Source of the DNA: Mesorhizobium sp. M2E.F.Ca.ET.219.01.1.1
GTDB taxonomy: Bacteria; Pseudomonadota; Alphaproteobacteria; Rhizobiales; Rhizobiaceae
Assembly: GCF_004016445.2 (NCBI RefSeq)
Contig: NZ_SADT02000005.1
Location: forward strand, 62,001 to 126,000
DNA: 64,000 nt
Direction of reading: 5' to 3'
Of the stretch, positions 42,197 through 50,568 are shown piece by piece. Both the position numbers and the translations under genes were made by a program. How positions within the stretch are numbered: the stretch's first letter is position 1; every line of letters starts with the position of its first letter. Below the pieces are notes generated by a model that worked only from the letters and a program-made list of their open reading frames with translations, did not search any database and was not told the origin of the DNA.

Positions 42197-45100
42197 GTGA
42201 GAAAAATCGTCGCTGCACTCACCGTAGCTGTGGTTCTTGTGATTGGGCTGCTCTTGCTTTTGCCCGCACTTGTTTCGACCGACTGGGTTCGTGGCGAATT
42301 GAGCCGGCAACTGTCGTCCGCGACCGGAATGACCATTCGGCTCGACGGACCGGTCAGATTGTCGCTGCTGCCCAGGCTGGCGGTAGTCGCGGACGATATC
42401 TCGCTCTCGACCGGCACGGGCGGCATCGCGATATCCGCGCCACGGTTCTCGACGTCGATAACCCTGTCGTCGCTATGGTCGAAAAAGCTCGAGATACAGT
42501 CCGTCGCGCTGACGGAACCGGCAATCGCGCTCAACGCTTTGGCGAACGCGGAGCCGGCTCCGGCACCGCGGGATGCTCAGGCCGATCCCTCCGATCCGTT
42601 CGCGGCCATCGTCGATACACTCGAGCGGCTGGCGATCAACCAGCTGACCATAACGAATGGCACCCTTACTTCGAGCGCTTCGACCGGCAAGCCCAGCACC
42701 GTGACGGCAATCGACGCCGATCTTAGGGTCCCGGACCTCGACCGCGAGACTTCGTTTTCATTGGCCGGCACCAGCAACGGCCGCCGCGTCGAAGTGAGCG
42801 GTAGCCTTTCCGCGCTGCGGCCGATCCTGCGGCAGCTCCCGGCCCAGATCGCCATCGAGGCGCGGCTCGATCCGGCGCCGGTTCCGAAGTTCTCTTCCCT
42901 CCATGCCAGCGGCGAGATCCAGCTCAACGGCAATGGCAGCTATCAGATCAAGGGCGGAAAGTTCGATATCGGCGACCAGAGCTTCCAGATGGATGCGCTC
43001 TTTCAGCCTGGCGCGCGGCACCACTTCTTCGCCGACCTTTCGGCCAAGCGCGTCGATATCGACGCCTTGAGCGATATAGGAAAGGGCGGTTCCAGCGAGG
43101 GCAAGCCTCCGGCCGCCTCCGGAGAGCCAGACCTTGCCATGCTGGCCGCTTTCGACGCCGACATCAGCGTGACAATCGATGAACTGATCGGCGGCAAGAT
43201 ACGGGCTTCCGACGTCCAGCTCGCCGCAACATTGCGCGACGGACATCTCGAGGCAAAGCTGGAGCATTTCGGGCTCGACGCGGGAAGCCTCACTGCGAAT
43301 GCCTCGACGAATGTCGATGAAACACCTCCCACCATACGGGGCAATGTTGCGAGCTCGGGGCTGGACATCGGCTCGATTGCGAAGCTGGCCGGACAATCCG
43401 TGCCGTTGTCCGGCAAGCTCACGGCCGATATGGGGTTCGCTTTTCGCGGGCTCACCGCGCAACGCATCCGCGGCAGCGCAAATCTGCAGGGAACGGTCGG
43501 GATTCGCGAAGGCAAGCTTGCGCTTGCGGCGCTTGCCGATGCCAAGGACCGCACGGCCAACGACATCACCGGCCTCAATCTTGATGCGAAGGTTCGCGAC
43601 ATCGGCAAGCCGGTTGATGTGACAGGCAAGCTTGCCTGGCGGGGGCAGGCAGTGACGTTCAAGTCTCAGGTCGCGCCCGCATCCTTTCTGGCCGGCGGCT
43701 CCGTTGCCGACGCCTCCGGGCCGATCAACCTTTCGGTCTCCTCCAAATACCTCGAAGGCAGCATAAGCGGTACCGTCGGGGGTGGCGGGACGTTCAAGGG
43801 CCAGGTCTCGGCCACATCGCCCTCGGGAGACAGGCTGATGCAATGGTTGGGACAGGGCGCTTCCCGCAGCCTGCAGGACTTTGCCTTCAAGGGCGATGTC
43901 GATGCCGGGCCAAAGCAATTCTCCTTCCAGAAAGCCGCCATCGCTTTGAACGGCGTCAAGGCGTCAGGGCAAGGCTCGGTGAAGCTGGGAGAGCCTCTCA
44001 CCATCCGGACTTCGCTCAATATCGCGAAACTCGACCTTGCGGCGCTCGCCGGCGGCGGCGGGGCCGTGGCCGGCGGCAAACAGAAACCGGGCACGGCAAC
44101 CGACGCGCCGATCGACCTCTCCTTCCTCAAGGGACTTGATGCCAAGGTAGATATCCAGGCCGACAAGCTTGGCTATGGAAAGGTCTTTGCCGGGCCGGTG
44201 GCGACCAGCCTGACGGTGACCGACGGCAAGGCTCACTTGAATGTGCCGCAAAGCCCCTTCTACGGCGGCACGATTGCGGCGGACATGACCGCCGACGGTT
44301 CCGGCGACGCCTCATCCCTGGCCCTCAACACCGCGATCACCGGCGCGGCCGCTGCGCCCTTGCTTCATGACGCGGCCGATTTCGACCGTATCGAAGGAAC
44401 GCTCGATGCGACGGTCGCGGTCTCAGGCTCGGGAAAGACCACGAAATCGCTTGCCCGCTCCCTCGCCGGCACGGCGGCGACCAAATTCAGCGACGGCGCC
44501 TTCCGCGGCATCGACATAGCGGAGTGCTACAACAACCTGGTCGGACTGCTCGCCGGCGGCTTCAAGCAGGATCAGGCCAAGAAGACGACGTTCACCGCGC
44601 TCGGCGCCTCATTCGCGATCGAGAACGGCGTCGCCCAGACGATGGACATCAGCCTGCTGGGCCCGCTGGTGCGGATGGACGGCTCGGGCCGGATCGACCT
44701 CGCCGACCAGACGCTCGACATACGGCTCAATCCTCGCGTCGTCGCTTCACTCGCCGGGCAGGGAGGCGACGTTGCCGTGAAGGGCGTCGGGGTGCCGGTC
44801 GTGGTCCAGGGCCCGCTCTCAGCGCCCCGTGCCTATCCGGATCTCAGCGCGTTGGCCAAGGACCCGCAGGGCGCGCTGGATATGTTGAGCCGCCTCGGTC
44901 TGCCGACCGGAAAACTCAATCTCGACAAGCTGATCCCGGGCCAGACAGGCTCGAACGCAGACGGCTCCGGCAAGGGACCGGCGGATCTGATCGGCGACCT
45001 TCTGCGCAACGCCGCGCCCCGGCCCAAGGCGCCACCCGCCGCTCCGGAAGCAGCCGCGGCGCCCGACAATGGCAATACGGAAAACGCGACGCCGCCGACA

Positions 45101-45253
45101 AGTTCGGACACCAGCAGCGAGACCGAAGCCGCCGCGCCGGCGGCGGAATCCGCCCCCGTCGATCCGCAAGCCGACCCCCAACCCGCCCCTGCTTCGCCCG
45201 AAGCTCCGAAGAAAGGCGAAATAGACACGCTTCTCGATCAGCTGGCGAACTAG
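42197..45253 (+). CDS. AsmA family protein
   Basis: This 1018-residue inner-membrane-anchored protein has an N-terminal helix (VVLVIGLLLLLPALV) followed by the AsmA N-terminal domain (GMTIRLDGPVRLSLLPRLAV) and long beta-rich repeats forming a groove, ending in the AsmA C-terminal domain (about 790-890, ECYNNLVGLLAGGFKQDQAK). AsmA-like proteins bridge the envelope and are linked to phospholipid transport and outer-membrane homeostasis. The last 90 residues are Ala/Pro-rich and probably disordered. The GTG start at 42197 has only a weak ribosome binding site. Confidence 0.9.
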   Translation: MRKIVAALTVAVVLVIGLLLLLPALVSTDWVRGELSRQLSSATGMTIRLDGPVRLSLLPRLAVVADDISLSTGTGGIAISAPRFSTSITLSSLWSKKLEIQSVALTEPAIALNALANAEPAPAPRDAQADPSDPFAAIVDTLERLAINQLTITNGTLTSSASTGKPSTVTAIDADLRVPDLDRETSFSLAGTSNGRRVEVSGSLSALRPILRQLPAQIAIEARLDPAPVPKFSSLHASGEIQLNGNGSYQIKGGKFDIGDQSFQMDALFQPGARHHFFADLSAKRVDIDALSDIGKGGSSEGKPPAASGEPDLAMLAAFDADISVTIDELIGGKIRASDVQLAATLRDGHLEAKLEHFGLDAGSLTANASTNVDETPPTIRGNVASSGLDIGSIAKLAGQSVPLSGKLTADMGFAFRGLTAQRIRGSANLQGTVGIREGKLALAALADAKDRTANDITGLNLDAKVRDIGKPVDVTGKLAWRGQAVTFKSQVAPASFLAGGSVADASGPINLSVSSKYLEGSISGTVGGGGTFKGQVSATSPSGDRLMQWLGQGASRSLQDFAFKGDVDAGPKQFSFQKAAIALNGVKASGQGSVKLGEPLTIRTSLNIAKLDLAALAGGGGAVAGGKQKPGTATDAPIDLSFLKGLDAKVDIQADKLGYGKVFAGPVATSLTVTDGKAHLNVPQSPFYGGTIAADMTADGSGDASSLALNTAITGAAAAPLLHDAADFDRIEGTLDATVAVSGSGKTTKSLARSLAGTAATKFSDGAFRGIDIAECYNNLVGLLAGGFKQDQAKKTTFTALGASFAIENGVAQTMDISLLGPLVRMDGSGRIDLADQTLDIRLNPRVVASLAGQGGDVAVKGVGVPVVVQGPLSAPRAYPDLSALAKDPQGALDMLSRLGLPTGKLNLDKLIPGQTGSNADGSGKGPADLIGDLLRNAAPRPKAPPAAPEAAAAPDNGNTENATPPTSSDTSSETEAAAPAAESAPVDPQADPQPAPASPEAPKKGEIDTLLDQLAN

Positions 45254-45276
45254 CGTTAGGGGTGCGCCGGGATCGC

Positions 45277-45366
45277 TAGTGGCACTGCACAGGGATTTTG
45301 ACTGGTCGGCTCGGCTCGCATTGGCAAGTGGCATGCGTGGGAGATTGGCCGAAACGCCCATCGCGA
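45277..45366. repeat. 90-bp direct repeat, family E copy 2
   Basis: This is the same 90-bp unit as 25058-25147 in the same orientation, about 90 percent identical with no gaps, 24 bp after the AsmA stop codon. Read on the opposite strand both copies have an open frame starting MGVSANL, but codon use and size argue against a gene. Confidence 0.75.
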
Positions 45367-45524
45367 AAGACAGCGGTCGCTCTCGTCACCTCAGCCTGAA
45401 GCCGGCGCGGTACATGATCTGACGCTCATATGTGCGGCCGAAAATCAAAGTGATCTCGGCCGCCGCAAATCGCCCCCAATCGGGACGTTCTTCCGGCCTT
45501 AGTCTGGAGACGTTGGAGAGGCCG

Positions 45525-45854
45525 ATGAAATTATCTGCTCTTGCCCTTGCCGGGACCATGCTGGCGGTGATGCCGGCGGTCGAGGCGGCGCCGATATTCG
45601 GCGTGCCGGCCGGAAATAGTCTGGTGCAGGACGCGCATGTCACATGCGCTTACCTGACCGAGGACGGCTACTGCGTGCGGTCGTACAAGAAGCACTGGAA
45701 GCCGAAGCACTACTACCGGCCCGTCTATCGCACCTATGAGCCGCAGCCGCCGGACGAATATTACTGGCGCTATCAGCGTCCGCGGCCGATTATCCGGGTC
45801 GTTCCCAACTACCCGCCGCGGGATGAAGACAATTGGGATGATTGGGACGATTGA
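45525..45854 (+). CDS. exported Tyr/Pro/Trp-rich small protein
   Basis: This 109-residue hypothetical protein has a signal peptide (MKLSALALAGTMLAVMPAVEA). The mature chain has two cysteines (HVTCAYLTEDGYCVRSY) and then a basic, Tyr/Pro-rich stretch (KKHWKPKHYYRPVYRTY) ending in an acidic DEDNWDDWDD tail. It is probably periplasmic or surface-exposed and largely unstructured. I do not recognise a characterised family. GGAGAG lies just upstream of the ATG. Confidence 0.68.
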   Translation: MKLSALALAGTMLAVMPAVEAAPIFGVPAGNSLVQDAHVTCAYLTEDGYCVRSYKKHWKPKHYYRPVYRTYEPQPPDEYYWRYQRPRPIIRVVPNYPPRDEDNWDDWDD

Positions 45855-46051
45855 GCAGCCTGGAGCAAAGCGGTAGGCTCGGCGACTTCGCCGTAGCCTT
45901 CCGCCTGGATATTGCGACAGAACAAGGAGATGGAGCGGAGCCGCGCTTCGTGCCAAGCGGCCTGCCTGCGTGCCTTTTGCCTCCAGCGGCCAGCATCCGG
46001 CGCCAGCCAGCGCCTTTGCCGGCCCATCTGAAGATCGGGGAGCCGCGTCTT

Positions 46052-46495
46052 CTACCGCTTCAGCGCGATGCTGATGCCGCTGAGATCGGCGTTGACCTGC
46101 AGGCCGACCTGCCTGCCGGTGAGCTCGAGCTGGGCGCCCTTGTCATTGGTCATGACGATCACCTGGGCGCCTTTGCCGACCGCGCCGCCGCCGCCGGCCG
46201 CACCGTAGACTCCTGTCACGTCGCTGGCGCGCCGGATGCGGCGCACCGTGCCCTGGAAATAGGTCTTGGACGCGCCGAAGGCGAGGCCGCCCGAGACGCC
46301 GCCGACGGAGATCGGATAGCGCTTGCCATGGAAGGTCAGCGTACCCTCGCCGCCGGAGCCGCCGATGAAGAAGGCCGCCTTGTAGACGGAAAAGCGGATC
46401 GTGCCGGTGTCGGCATGCGCCGCGCTGGCAATGCTCACGCCCACGGCGGCGATTGCCGCGACCGCGACGGACCGGAACCTGGATGAAATCTGCAT
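46052..46495 (-). CDS. exported glycine-rich hypothetical protein
   Basis: This 147-residue protein has a signal peptide (VAVAAIAAVGVSIASAAHA, cleavage after about residue 29) and a mature domain of alternating beta strands and Gly-rich turns (FFIGGSGGEGTLTFHGKRY, VYGAAGGGGAVGKGAQVI). The pattern resembles small rhizobial exported proteins of unknown function. GAGGAG lies 8 nt before ATG 46495. It lies downstream of the tRNA-Ala gene on the same strand, with a gap of about 170 bp. Confidence 0.68.
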   Translation of the reverse strand: MQISSRFRSVAVAAIAAVGVSIASAAHADTGTIRFSVYKAAFFIGGSGGEGTLTFHGKRYPISVGGVSGGLAFGASKTYFQGTVRRIRRASDVTGVYGAAGGGGAVGKGAQVIVMTNDKGAQLELTGRQVGLQVNADLSGISIALKR

Positions 46496-46669
46496 GATGG
46501 AACTCCTCAAGGATCGCCGCTTGCCCAACCGGCCGCGCACGTCGGCTTCAAATGTATAGCTGAACCGAATTGCCCCGCCATTGGTTCCAGGCACGCGGCC
46601 CGAAATCCGGCGGTCACGAAATGGCGAGCGAGGAAGGCGGAAGCGACGAGAGCACAGACTTGTGCTGGC

Positions 46670-46745
46670 TGGTGGAGCTGAGGGGGATCGAACCCCTGAC
46701 CTCATCATTGCGAACGATGCGCTCTCCCAGCTGAGCTACAGCCCC
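46670..46745 (-). tRNA. tRNA-Ala (anticodon CGC)
   Basis: The 76-nt minus-strand sequence folds as a full cloverleaf. The acceptor stem GGGGCTG/CAGCTCC has the alanine identity pair G3-U70. The D arm is GCTC/GAGC, the anticodon stem CATCG/TGATG with loop TTCGCAA, and the T arm has TTCGATC. The CCA end is encoded. The anticodon CGC reads GCG, a very frequent alanine codon in this GC-rich genome. Confidence 0.95.
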
Positions 46746-46884
46746 GTTCCAGCGGAACGGCTTGTATCGGTCGCGGCCGTTTGATGTCAAGGCGAAAGAC
46801 CGGGCCAAACACAAGCCGTGGCCGGGCGGGCCTTGCCCGCACGCCTGGCAGTGGCTACATGTCGGCGACAATTTGGAGACCGGC

Positions 46885-47184
46885 ATGATCGCCCTTATTC
46901 AGACCATCGTCATGGCGCTTGATATCTACTGGTGGATCATCATCGCCTCGGCGATCTTTTCCTGGCTCTACGCCTTCAATGTCGTCAATTCGCGCAACCA
47001 GTTCGTCGGCAGCGTCGGCAACATGCTCTACAGGCTGACCGAGCCGGCCTTGCGCCCGATCCGCCGCTTCATGCCCGATCTCGGCGGCATCGACATTTCG
47101 CCGATCATCCTGCTGCTGATCCTTTTCTTCATCCGGCAGTTCCTGGTTACCACGGTCTGGTCCTGGGTCGTGACCGGCGGCTGA
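46885..47184 (+). CDS. YggT family membrane protein
   Basis: This 99-residue protein has two hydrophobic segments (about 3-30 and 70-95) and the family core LTEPALRPIRRFMPDLGGIDISPI. YggT proteins are linked to osmotic or cell-division functions in different bacteria, without a defined activity. GGAGA lies before ATG 46885. Its stop overlaps the next start (TGATG), so it is coupled to the DUF167 gene, a pairing conserved widely in proteobacteria. Confidence 0.9.
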   Translation: MIALIQTIVMALDIYWWIIIASAIFSWLYAFNVVNSRNQFVGSVGNMLYRLTEPALRPIRRFMPDLGGIDISPIILLLILFFIRQFLVTTVWSWVVTGG

Positions 47185-47495
47185 TGAGCATACCGTTTCG
47201 GCCGCGCGACAACGGCATCGACCTCTTCGTGCGATTGACGCCAAAGGCGGCGCTCGACCGGGTCGACGGCGTCGAGACCGCCGCCGACGGGCGCAGTCAT
47301 CTCAAAGCGCGCGTGCGCGCTGTGCCGGAGAACGGTGCCGCCAATCAAGCGCTGGAACGGATGATGGCCAAGGCGCTGGGCGTGCCGGTCTCGGCCGTTT
47401 CCGTGGTCGCCGGCGGCACCTCGCGGCTGAAGACGTTACGGATGGTGGGGGATGCGGCTGAGTTGGTGGAGCGGCTTCAGACGCTCAGCAAATAA
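47184..47495 (+). CDS. DUF167 (YggU-like) protein
   Basis: This 103-residue cytoplasmic protein has the DUF167 fold. Typical elements are VRLTPKAALDRVDGV, LKARVRAVPENGAANQALERM and VVAGGTSRLKTLRM. The function is unknown; a role with nucleic acids has been suggested from structure. It starts at ATG 47184 within the YggT stop. Confidence 0.9.
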   Translation: MSIPFRPRDNGIDLFVRLTPKAALDRVDGVETAADGRSHLKARVRAVPENGAANQALERMMAKALGVPVSAVSVVAGGTSRLKTLRMVGDAAELVERLQTLSK

Positions 47496-47500
47496 CGCTG

Positions 47501-47653
47501 GCGACGCCCCCCTCATCCGGCCGCTATGCGGCCACCTTCTCCCCGACGGGGAGAAGAGGTTGGCGCCGGCGCCGACCTGCTCCTCTCCCCTTGGGGAGAG
47601 GTCGGATTGCCCCGAATTGCTCATCGCAATTCGGTTGGCAATCCGGGTGAGGG
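47501..47653. repeat. intergenic repeat, family C copy 2
   Basis: It begins GCGACGCCCCCCTCATCCGG and ends GGGTGAGGG. It holds a row of hairpins: GGCCGC-TAT-GCGGCC, CTTCTCCCC-GAC-GGGGAGAAG, CTCTCCCC-TT-GGGGAGAG and CCGAATTG..CAATTCGG. It is less symmetric than copy 1. It fills the gap between the convergent DUF167 and RpiR genes. Confidence 0.7.
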
Positions 47654-47664
47654 TGAGTCTTCGC

Positions 47665-48546
47665 TCAATCCCCCAGCGGCAGCTTCGGATCGTCCACCTT
47701 GAGCGTGTTCACGCTTTGCTTGATGCGGCGCAGATTCTCCAGCACTTTCGGTCCGCGCGATTCCGCCACCGTGGTGGCGATCATGTCGACGATGGCCAGC
47801 AGAGCGTAGCGCGACGAGGTCGGCTTGTAGATGTTGCCGTCCTCGACCGACTGCAGAAGGATCACCGTGTCTGCTGCCTTGGCCAGCGCCGAGTCCGGCG
47901 CGGTGATGGCGACGGTGGCGGCGCCGTATTGCTGCGCGACCTCGACCGCTTCGATCACCGAGCGCGCATAGCCGGAGACCGAGAAGGCAAGCAGCGTGGT
48001 CTCGGGCGTGGCGACGGCGGCATACATGCGCTGCAGCTGGCCGTCGGTCTGGGCGAGCGCCGAGAGACCGAGCCGGAACAGCCGGTTCTGCATCTCCGTC
48101 GCCATCATCGAGGAGATGCCGCCGGAGCCGATGCAGAGCACATTGCCGGAGCTTGCAATCCGGGCGGCGACTTCCATCAGCGTGGTCATGTCGAGATTTT
48201 CGCTGGCGCGCTGGATGGCGGCGATCGCCGCCTCGGTGATGGCGGACGCAATGCGCTGCTCGCGCGCATCGCGGCTGAGCGGCTCCGGCGACAGATACTG
48301 GCCGCCGATGGCGATCGCCTGCGCCAAGTAGAATTTGAAATCGCGCAGACCTTCGCAGCCCAGATTGCGGCAGAAGCGGGTGACCGTCGGCTCGCTGACG
48401 CCGACGCGCGCGGCGATCTCCGAGATGGCCGCCTTGGAGGCGAAATCGAGGTCGGAAAGCACCAACCCGGCCAGCCGGCGGTCCGACTTGGTGCCGTCCT
48501 GCGACATCAGTTGCAGGCGGGTGATGATGTCGGCCGGGCTCTTCAT
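47665..48546 (-). CDS. RpiR/MurR family transcriptional regulator
   Basis: This 293-residue sugar-sensing regulator has an N-terminal helix-turn-helix (about 1-75, ISEIAARVGVSEPTVTRFCR) and a C-terminal SIS domain (about 125-260, VLCIGSGGISSMMATEMQNR) that binds phosphosugars. HexR and MurR are relatives. It is the last gene of a leftward operon with an ABC ATPase and an SDR, and very likely controls both this operon and the divergent binding-protein operon. Confidence 0.9.
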   Translation of the reverse strand: MKSPADIITRLQLMSQDGTKSDRRLAGLVLSDLDFASKAAISEIAARVGVSEPTVTRFCRNLGCEGLRDFKFYLAQAIAIGGQYLSPEPLSRDAREQRIASAITEAAIAAIQRASENLDMTTLMEVAARIASSGNVLCIGSGGISSMMATEMQNRLFRLGLSALAQTDGQLQRMYAAVATPETTLLAFSVSGYARSVIEAVEVAQQYGAATVAITAPDSALAKAADTVILLQSVEDGNIYKPTSSRYALLAIVDMIATTVAESRGPKVLENLRRIKQSVNTLKVDDPKLPLGD

Positions 48547-48553
48547 CGTCTTC

Positions 48554-49621
48554 TCACAGCGGCAGGCCCGTCGCCTTGTCGAAGAGGTGGATGTTGCGCG
48601 GATCGACGCTCACCGGCAGCCGGTCGCCGGGCTTGACCTGCAGCCGGTCGCGAAACACCGCGCGCACCGTGTCGTCGCCGACCGAACCATAGACATGCGT
48701 TTCCGAGCCGGTCGGCTCGACGACATCGACCTTGATGGCGATGGCCTCGTCACCGGCGCCGACCACGAAATGCTCGGGCCGGATGCCGGCCTCGACCGTG
48801 TCGCTGCCGGAAGCCGCGCCGCCGGCAAGCGCCAGCCGGCCGCCGCCCTTTGTCTCGAACCAGGACTTGGCTCCCGCAGTCCTCAGCGCGCCCGAGACAA
48901 AGCTCATCGAGGGTGAGCCGATGAAGCCGGCGACGAATTTGTTGGCCGGCCGGTCATAGAGCTCCAGCGGCTGCCCGACCTGCTGGATGCGGCCGCGATC
49001 CATCACCACGATGCGGTCGGCCATGGTCATCGCCTCGATCTGGTCGTGGGTGACGTAGACGATGGTCGATTTCAGCCGCTGGTGCAGCGCCTTGATCTCG
49101 GTACGCATCTGCACGCGCAATTGCGCGTCGAGATTGGAGAGCGGCTCGTCGAACAGAAACACTGAAGGCTCGCGCACGATGGCGCGACCCATGGCGACGC
49201 GCTGACGCTGGCCGCCCGACAATTGCCTCGGATAGCGGTCGAGATAGGAGAAGAGGTTGAGCACGCCGGACGCCTTCTTCACCTTGTCGTCGATCGCCGC
49301 GCGTTTCTCGCCGCGGATCTTCGGGCCGAAGCCGATATTTTCCGATGCCTTCAGATGCGGGAACAGCGCGTAGGACTGGAACACCATAGCGATGTTGCGC
49401 TTCTGCGGCGGCAGGTCGTTGGCGCGGATGCCGCCGATGACGAGATCGCCGGAGGTGATCGTCTCAAGTCCCGCCAGCATGCGCAAAAGCGTGGACTTGC
49501 CGCAGCCGGACGGCCCGACCAGCACGACGAACTCGCCGGTCCGGATGTCAAGGTTGATGTCTTCCAGGATTTTGTGCTGGCCGAAGGATTTCGACAGATT
49601 GCGGAACTGGACGTCGGTCAT
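48554..49621 (-). CDS. carbohydrate ABC transporter ATP-binding protein (UgpC/MalK type)
   Basis: This 355-residue ATPase has Walker A GPSGCGKSTLL (about 35-45), Q-loop FQSYALFPHL, signature LSGGQRQRVAMGRA, Walker B VFLFDEPLSNLD, switch VTHDQIEAM and a C-terminal TOBE regulatory domain (about 240-355). It should energise the two permeases encoded on the other strand. It starts 2 nt after the SDR stop, with GGGAG 7 nt upstream. Confidence 0.93.
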   Translation of the reverse strand: MTDVQFRNLSKSFGQHKILEDINLDIRTGEFVVLVGPSGCGKSTLLRMLAGLETITSGDLVIGGIRANDLPPQKRNIAMVFQSYALFPHLKASENIGFGPKIRGEKRAAIDDKVKKASGVLNLFSYLDRYPRQLSGGQRQRVAMGRAIVREPSVFLFDEPLSNLDAQLRVQMRTEIKALHQRLKSTIVYVTHDQIEAMTMADRIVVMDRGRIQQVGQPLELYDRPANKFVAGFIGSPSMSFVSGALRTAGAKSWFETKGGGRLALAGGAASGSDTVEAGIRPEHFVVGAGDEAIAIKVDVVEPTGSETHVYGSVGDDTVRAVFRDRLQVKPGDRLPVSVDPRNIHLFDKATGLPL

Positions 49622-49623
49622 GG

Positions 49624-50394
49624 TCACGCTCCCAATATGTCGTCGATGAAAGGCAGGTAGCCGGCCGTCAGTCCGGCGTCCACGGGCACCACGGCGCCAG
49701 TTATGCCGGAAGCGCGATGGGAGGCAAGGAACGCCACCGCTTCCGCCACTTCCGAAGCATTGACGATGCGGCCGAGCGGATAGAGCCGCTGCAGCCGGCC
49801 GAGGATCTCCGGATCCTTGGCCAGGCGATGGTCCCAAGCGGCGGTGCGGATCGAGCCTGGGCAGACGACATTGGCGCGCAACCCGCTGCGGCCGAGCTCG
49901 ACGGCGACCGATTTAGCATAGGCGTTGATGCCGGCCTTGGCCGCCGCATAGGCCGGATTGCCGAAATGCGCGATAGCGTTGACCGAAGAGATGAAGACGA
50001 CGCTGCCCGCGCCTCGCCCGGCCATCGCCTTGATCAGCGGATCGGCGAAACTCATCACGCCGGTCAAATTGAGGTCGAGCTCCTGCTCGATCTTCTCCGC
50101 CGTCAGTGCCTTCAGCGTTTCGGCGCGCGTCCAGCCGGCATTGTTGATCAGGATGTCGGGAACGCCGTCCTTGTCGAGCAGCGCAGGGATGGCCGCTTCG
50201 ATCGAGGCCCGGTCAAGCAGGTCGAAGACATGACGCGAGGCGATATGCGGGCTGGCCAGCGCCTCCGTCGACTGGTCGCAGCCGACGATGCGCGCTCCGC
50301 GCTCGGCCATGAGCTCGACGATCGCCGAGCCGAGGCCGCCGCCGGCGCCGGTGACGACCACGGTCTTGCCTTCGAACTCGGCTGTTGAACCCAC
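49624..50394 (-). CDS. SDR family oxidoreductase of the ABC cluster
   Basis: This 256-residue classical SDR has cofactor motif TGAGGGLG (about 15-22), NNAG, catalytic Ser in FISSVNA and Tyr/Lys in YAAAK. It probably oxidises the sugar or polyol imported by the neighbouring ABC system. The start is GTG at 50394, with GAGGAGGG 6 nt upstream. It is the first gene of the leftward operon. Confidence 0.88.
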   Translation of the reverse strand: MGSTAEFEGKTVVVTGAGGGLGSAIVELMAERGARIVGCDQSTEALASPHIASRHVFDLLDRASIEAAIPALLDKDGVPDILINNAGWTRAETLKALTAEKIEQELDLNLTGVMSFADPLIKAMAGRGAGSVVFISSVNAIAHFGNPAYAAAKAGINAYAKSVAVELGRSGLRANVVCPGSIRTAAWDHRLAKDPEILGRLQRLYPLGRIVNASEVAEAVAFLASHRASGITGAVVPVDAGLTAGYLPFIDDILGA

Positions 50395-50487
50395 GCTGCG
50401 CCCTCCTCCACGCCCTTATTTTGAGCCAATAAGCTAGCCAAGCAAATGTAATTAAGCAACACGATAATCCGCTTGCGCGGCGTGAAA

Positions 50488-50504
50488 TCCTAGATAATGT
50501 AGGA
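50488..50504. promoter_or_regulatory. candidate operator in divergent promoter region
   Basis: TCCTA (50488-50492) and TAGGA (50500-50504) form an inverted repeat with a 7-bp AT-rich spacer, in the AT-rich 175-bp region between the SDR and binding-protein operons. It is a possible RpiR-family site, given that this regulator is in the cluster. The consensus is not established here. Confidence 0.3.
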
Positions 50505-50568
50505 AAGTAACATAAATCCTGTGCTCCTAAGGGCCAGGCGCCAACGTGCATCAATGGGAGAAATCGAG

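Noticed and set aside
40089..45253. Multicopper oxidase, lipoprotein and AsmA as one new envelope system
   Set aside because: Gaps of about 95-125 bp separate the genes, no overlap or shared signal is seen, and each belongs to a widespread family found in other contexts.
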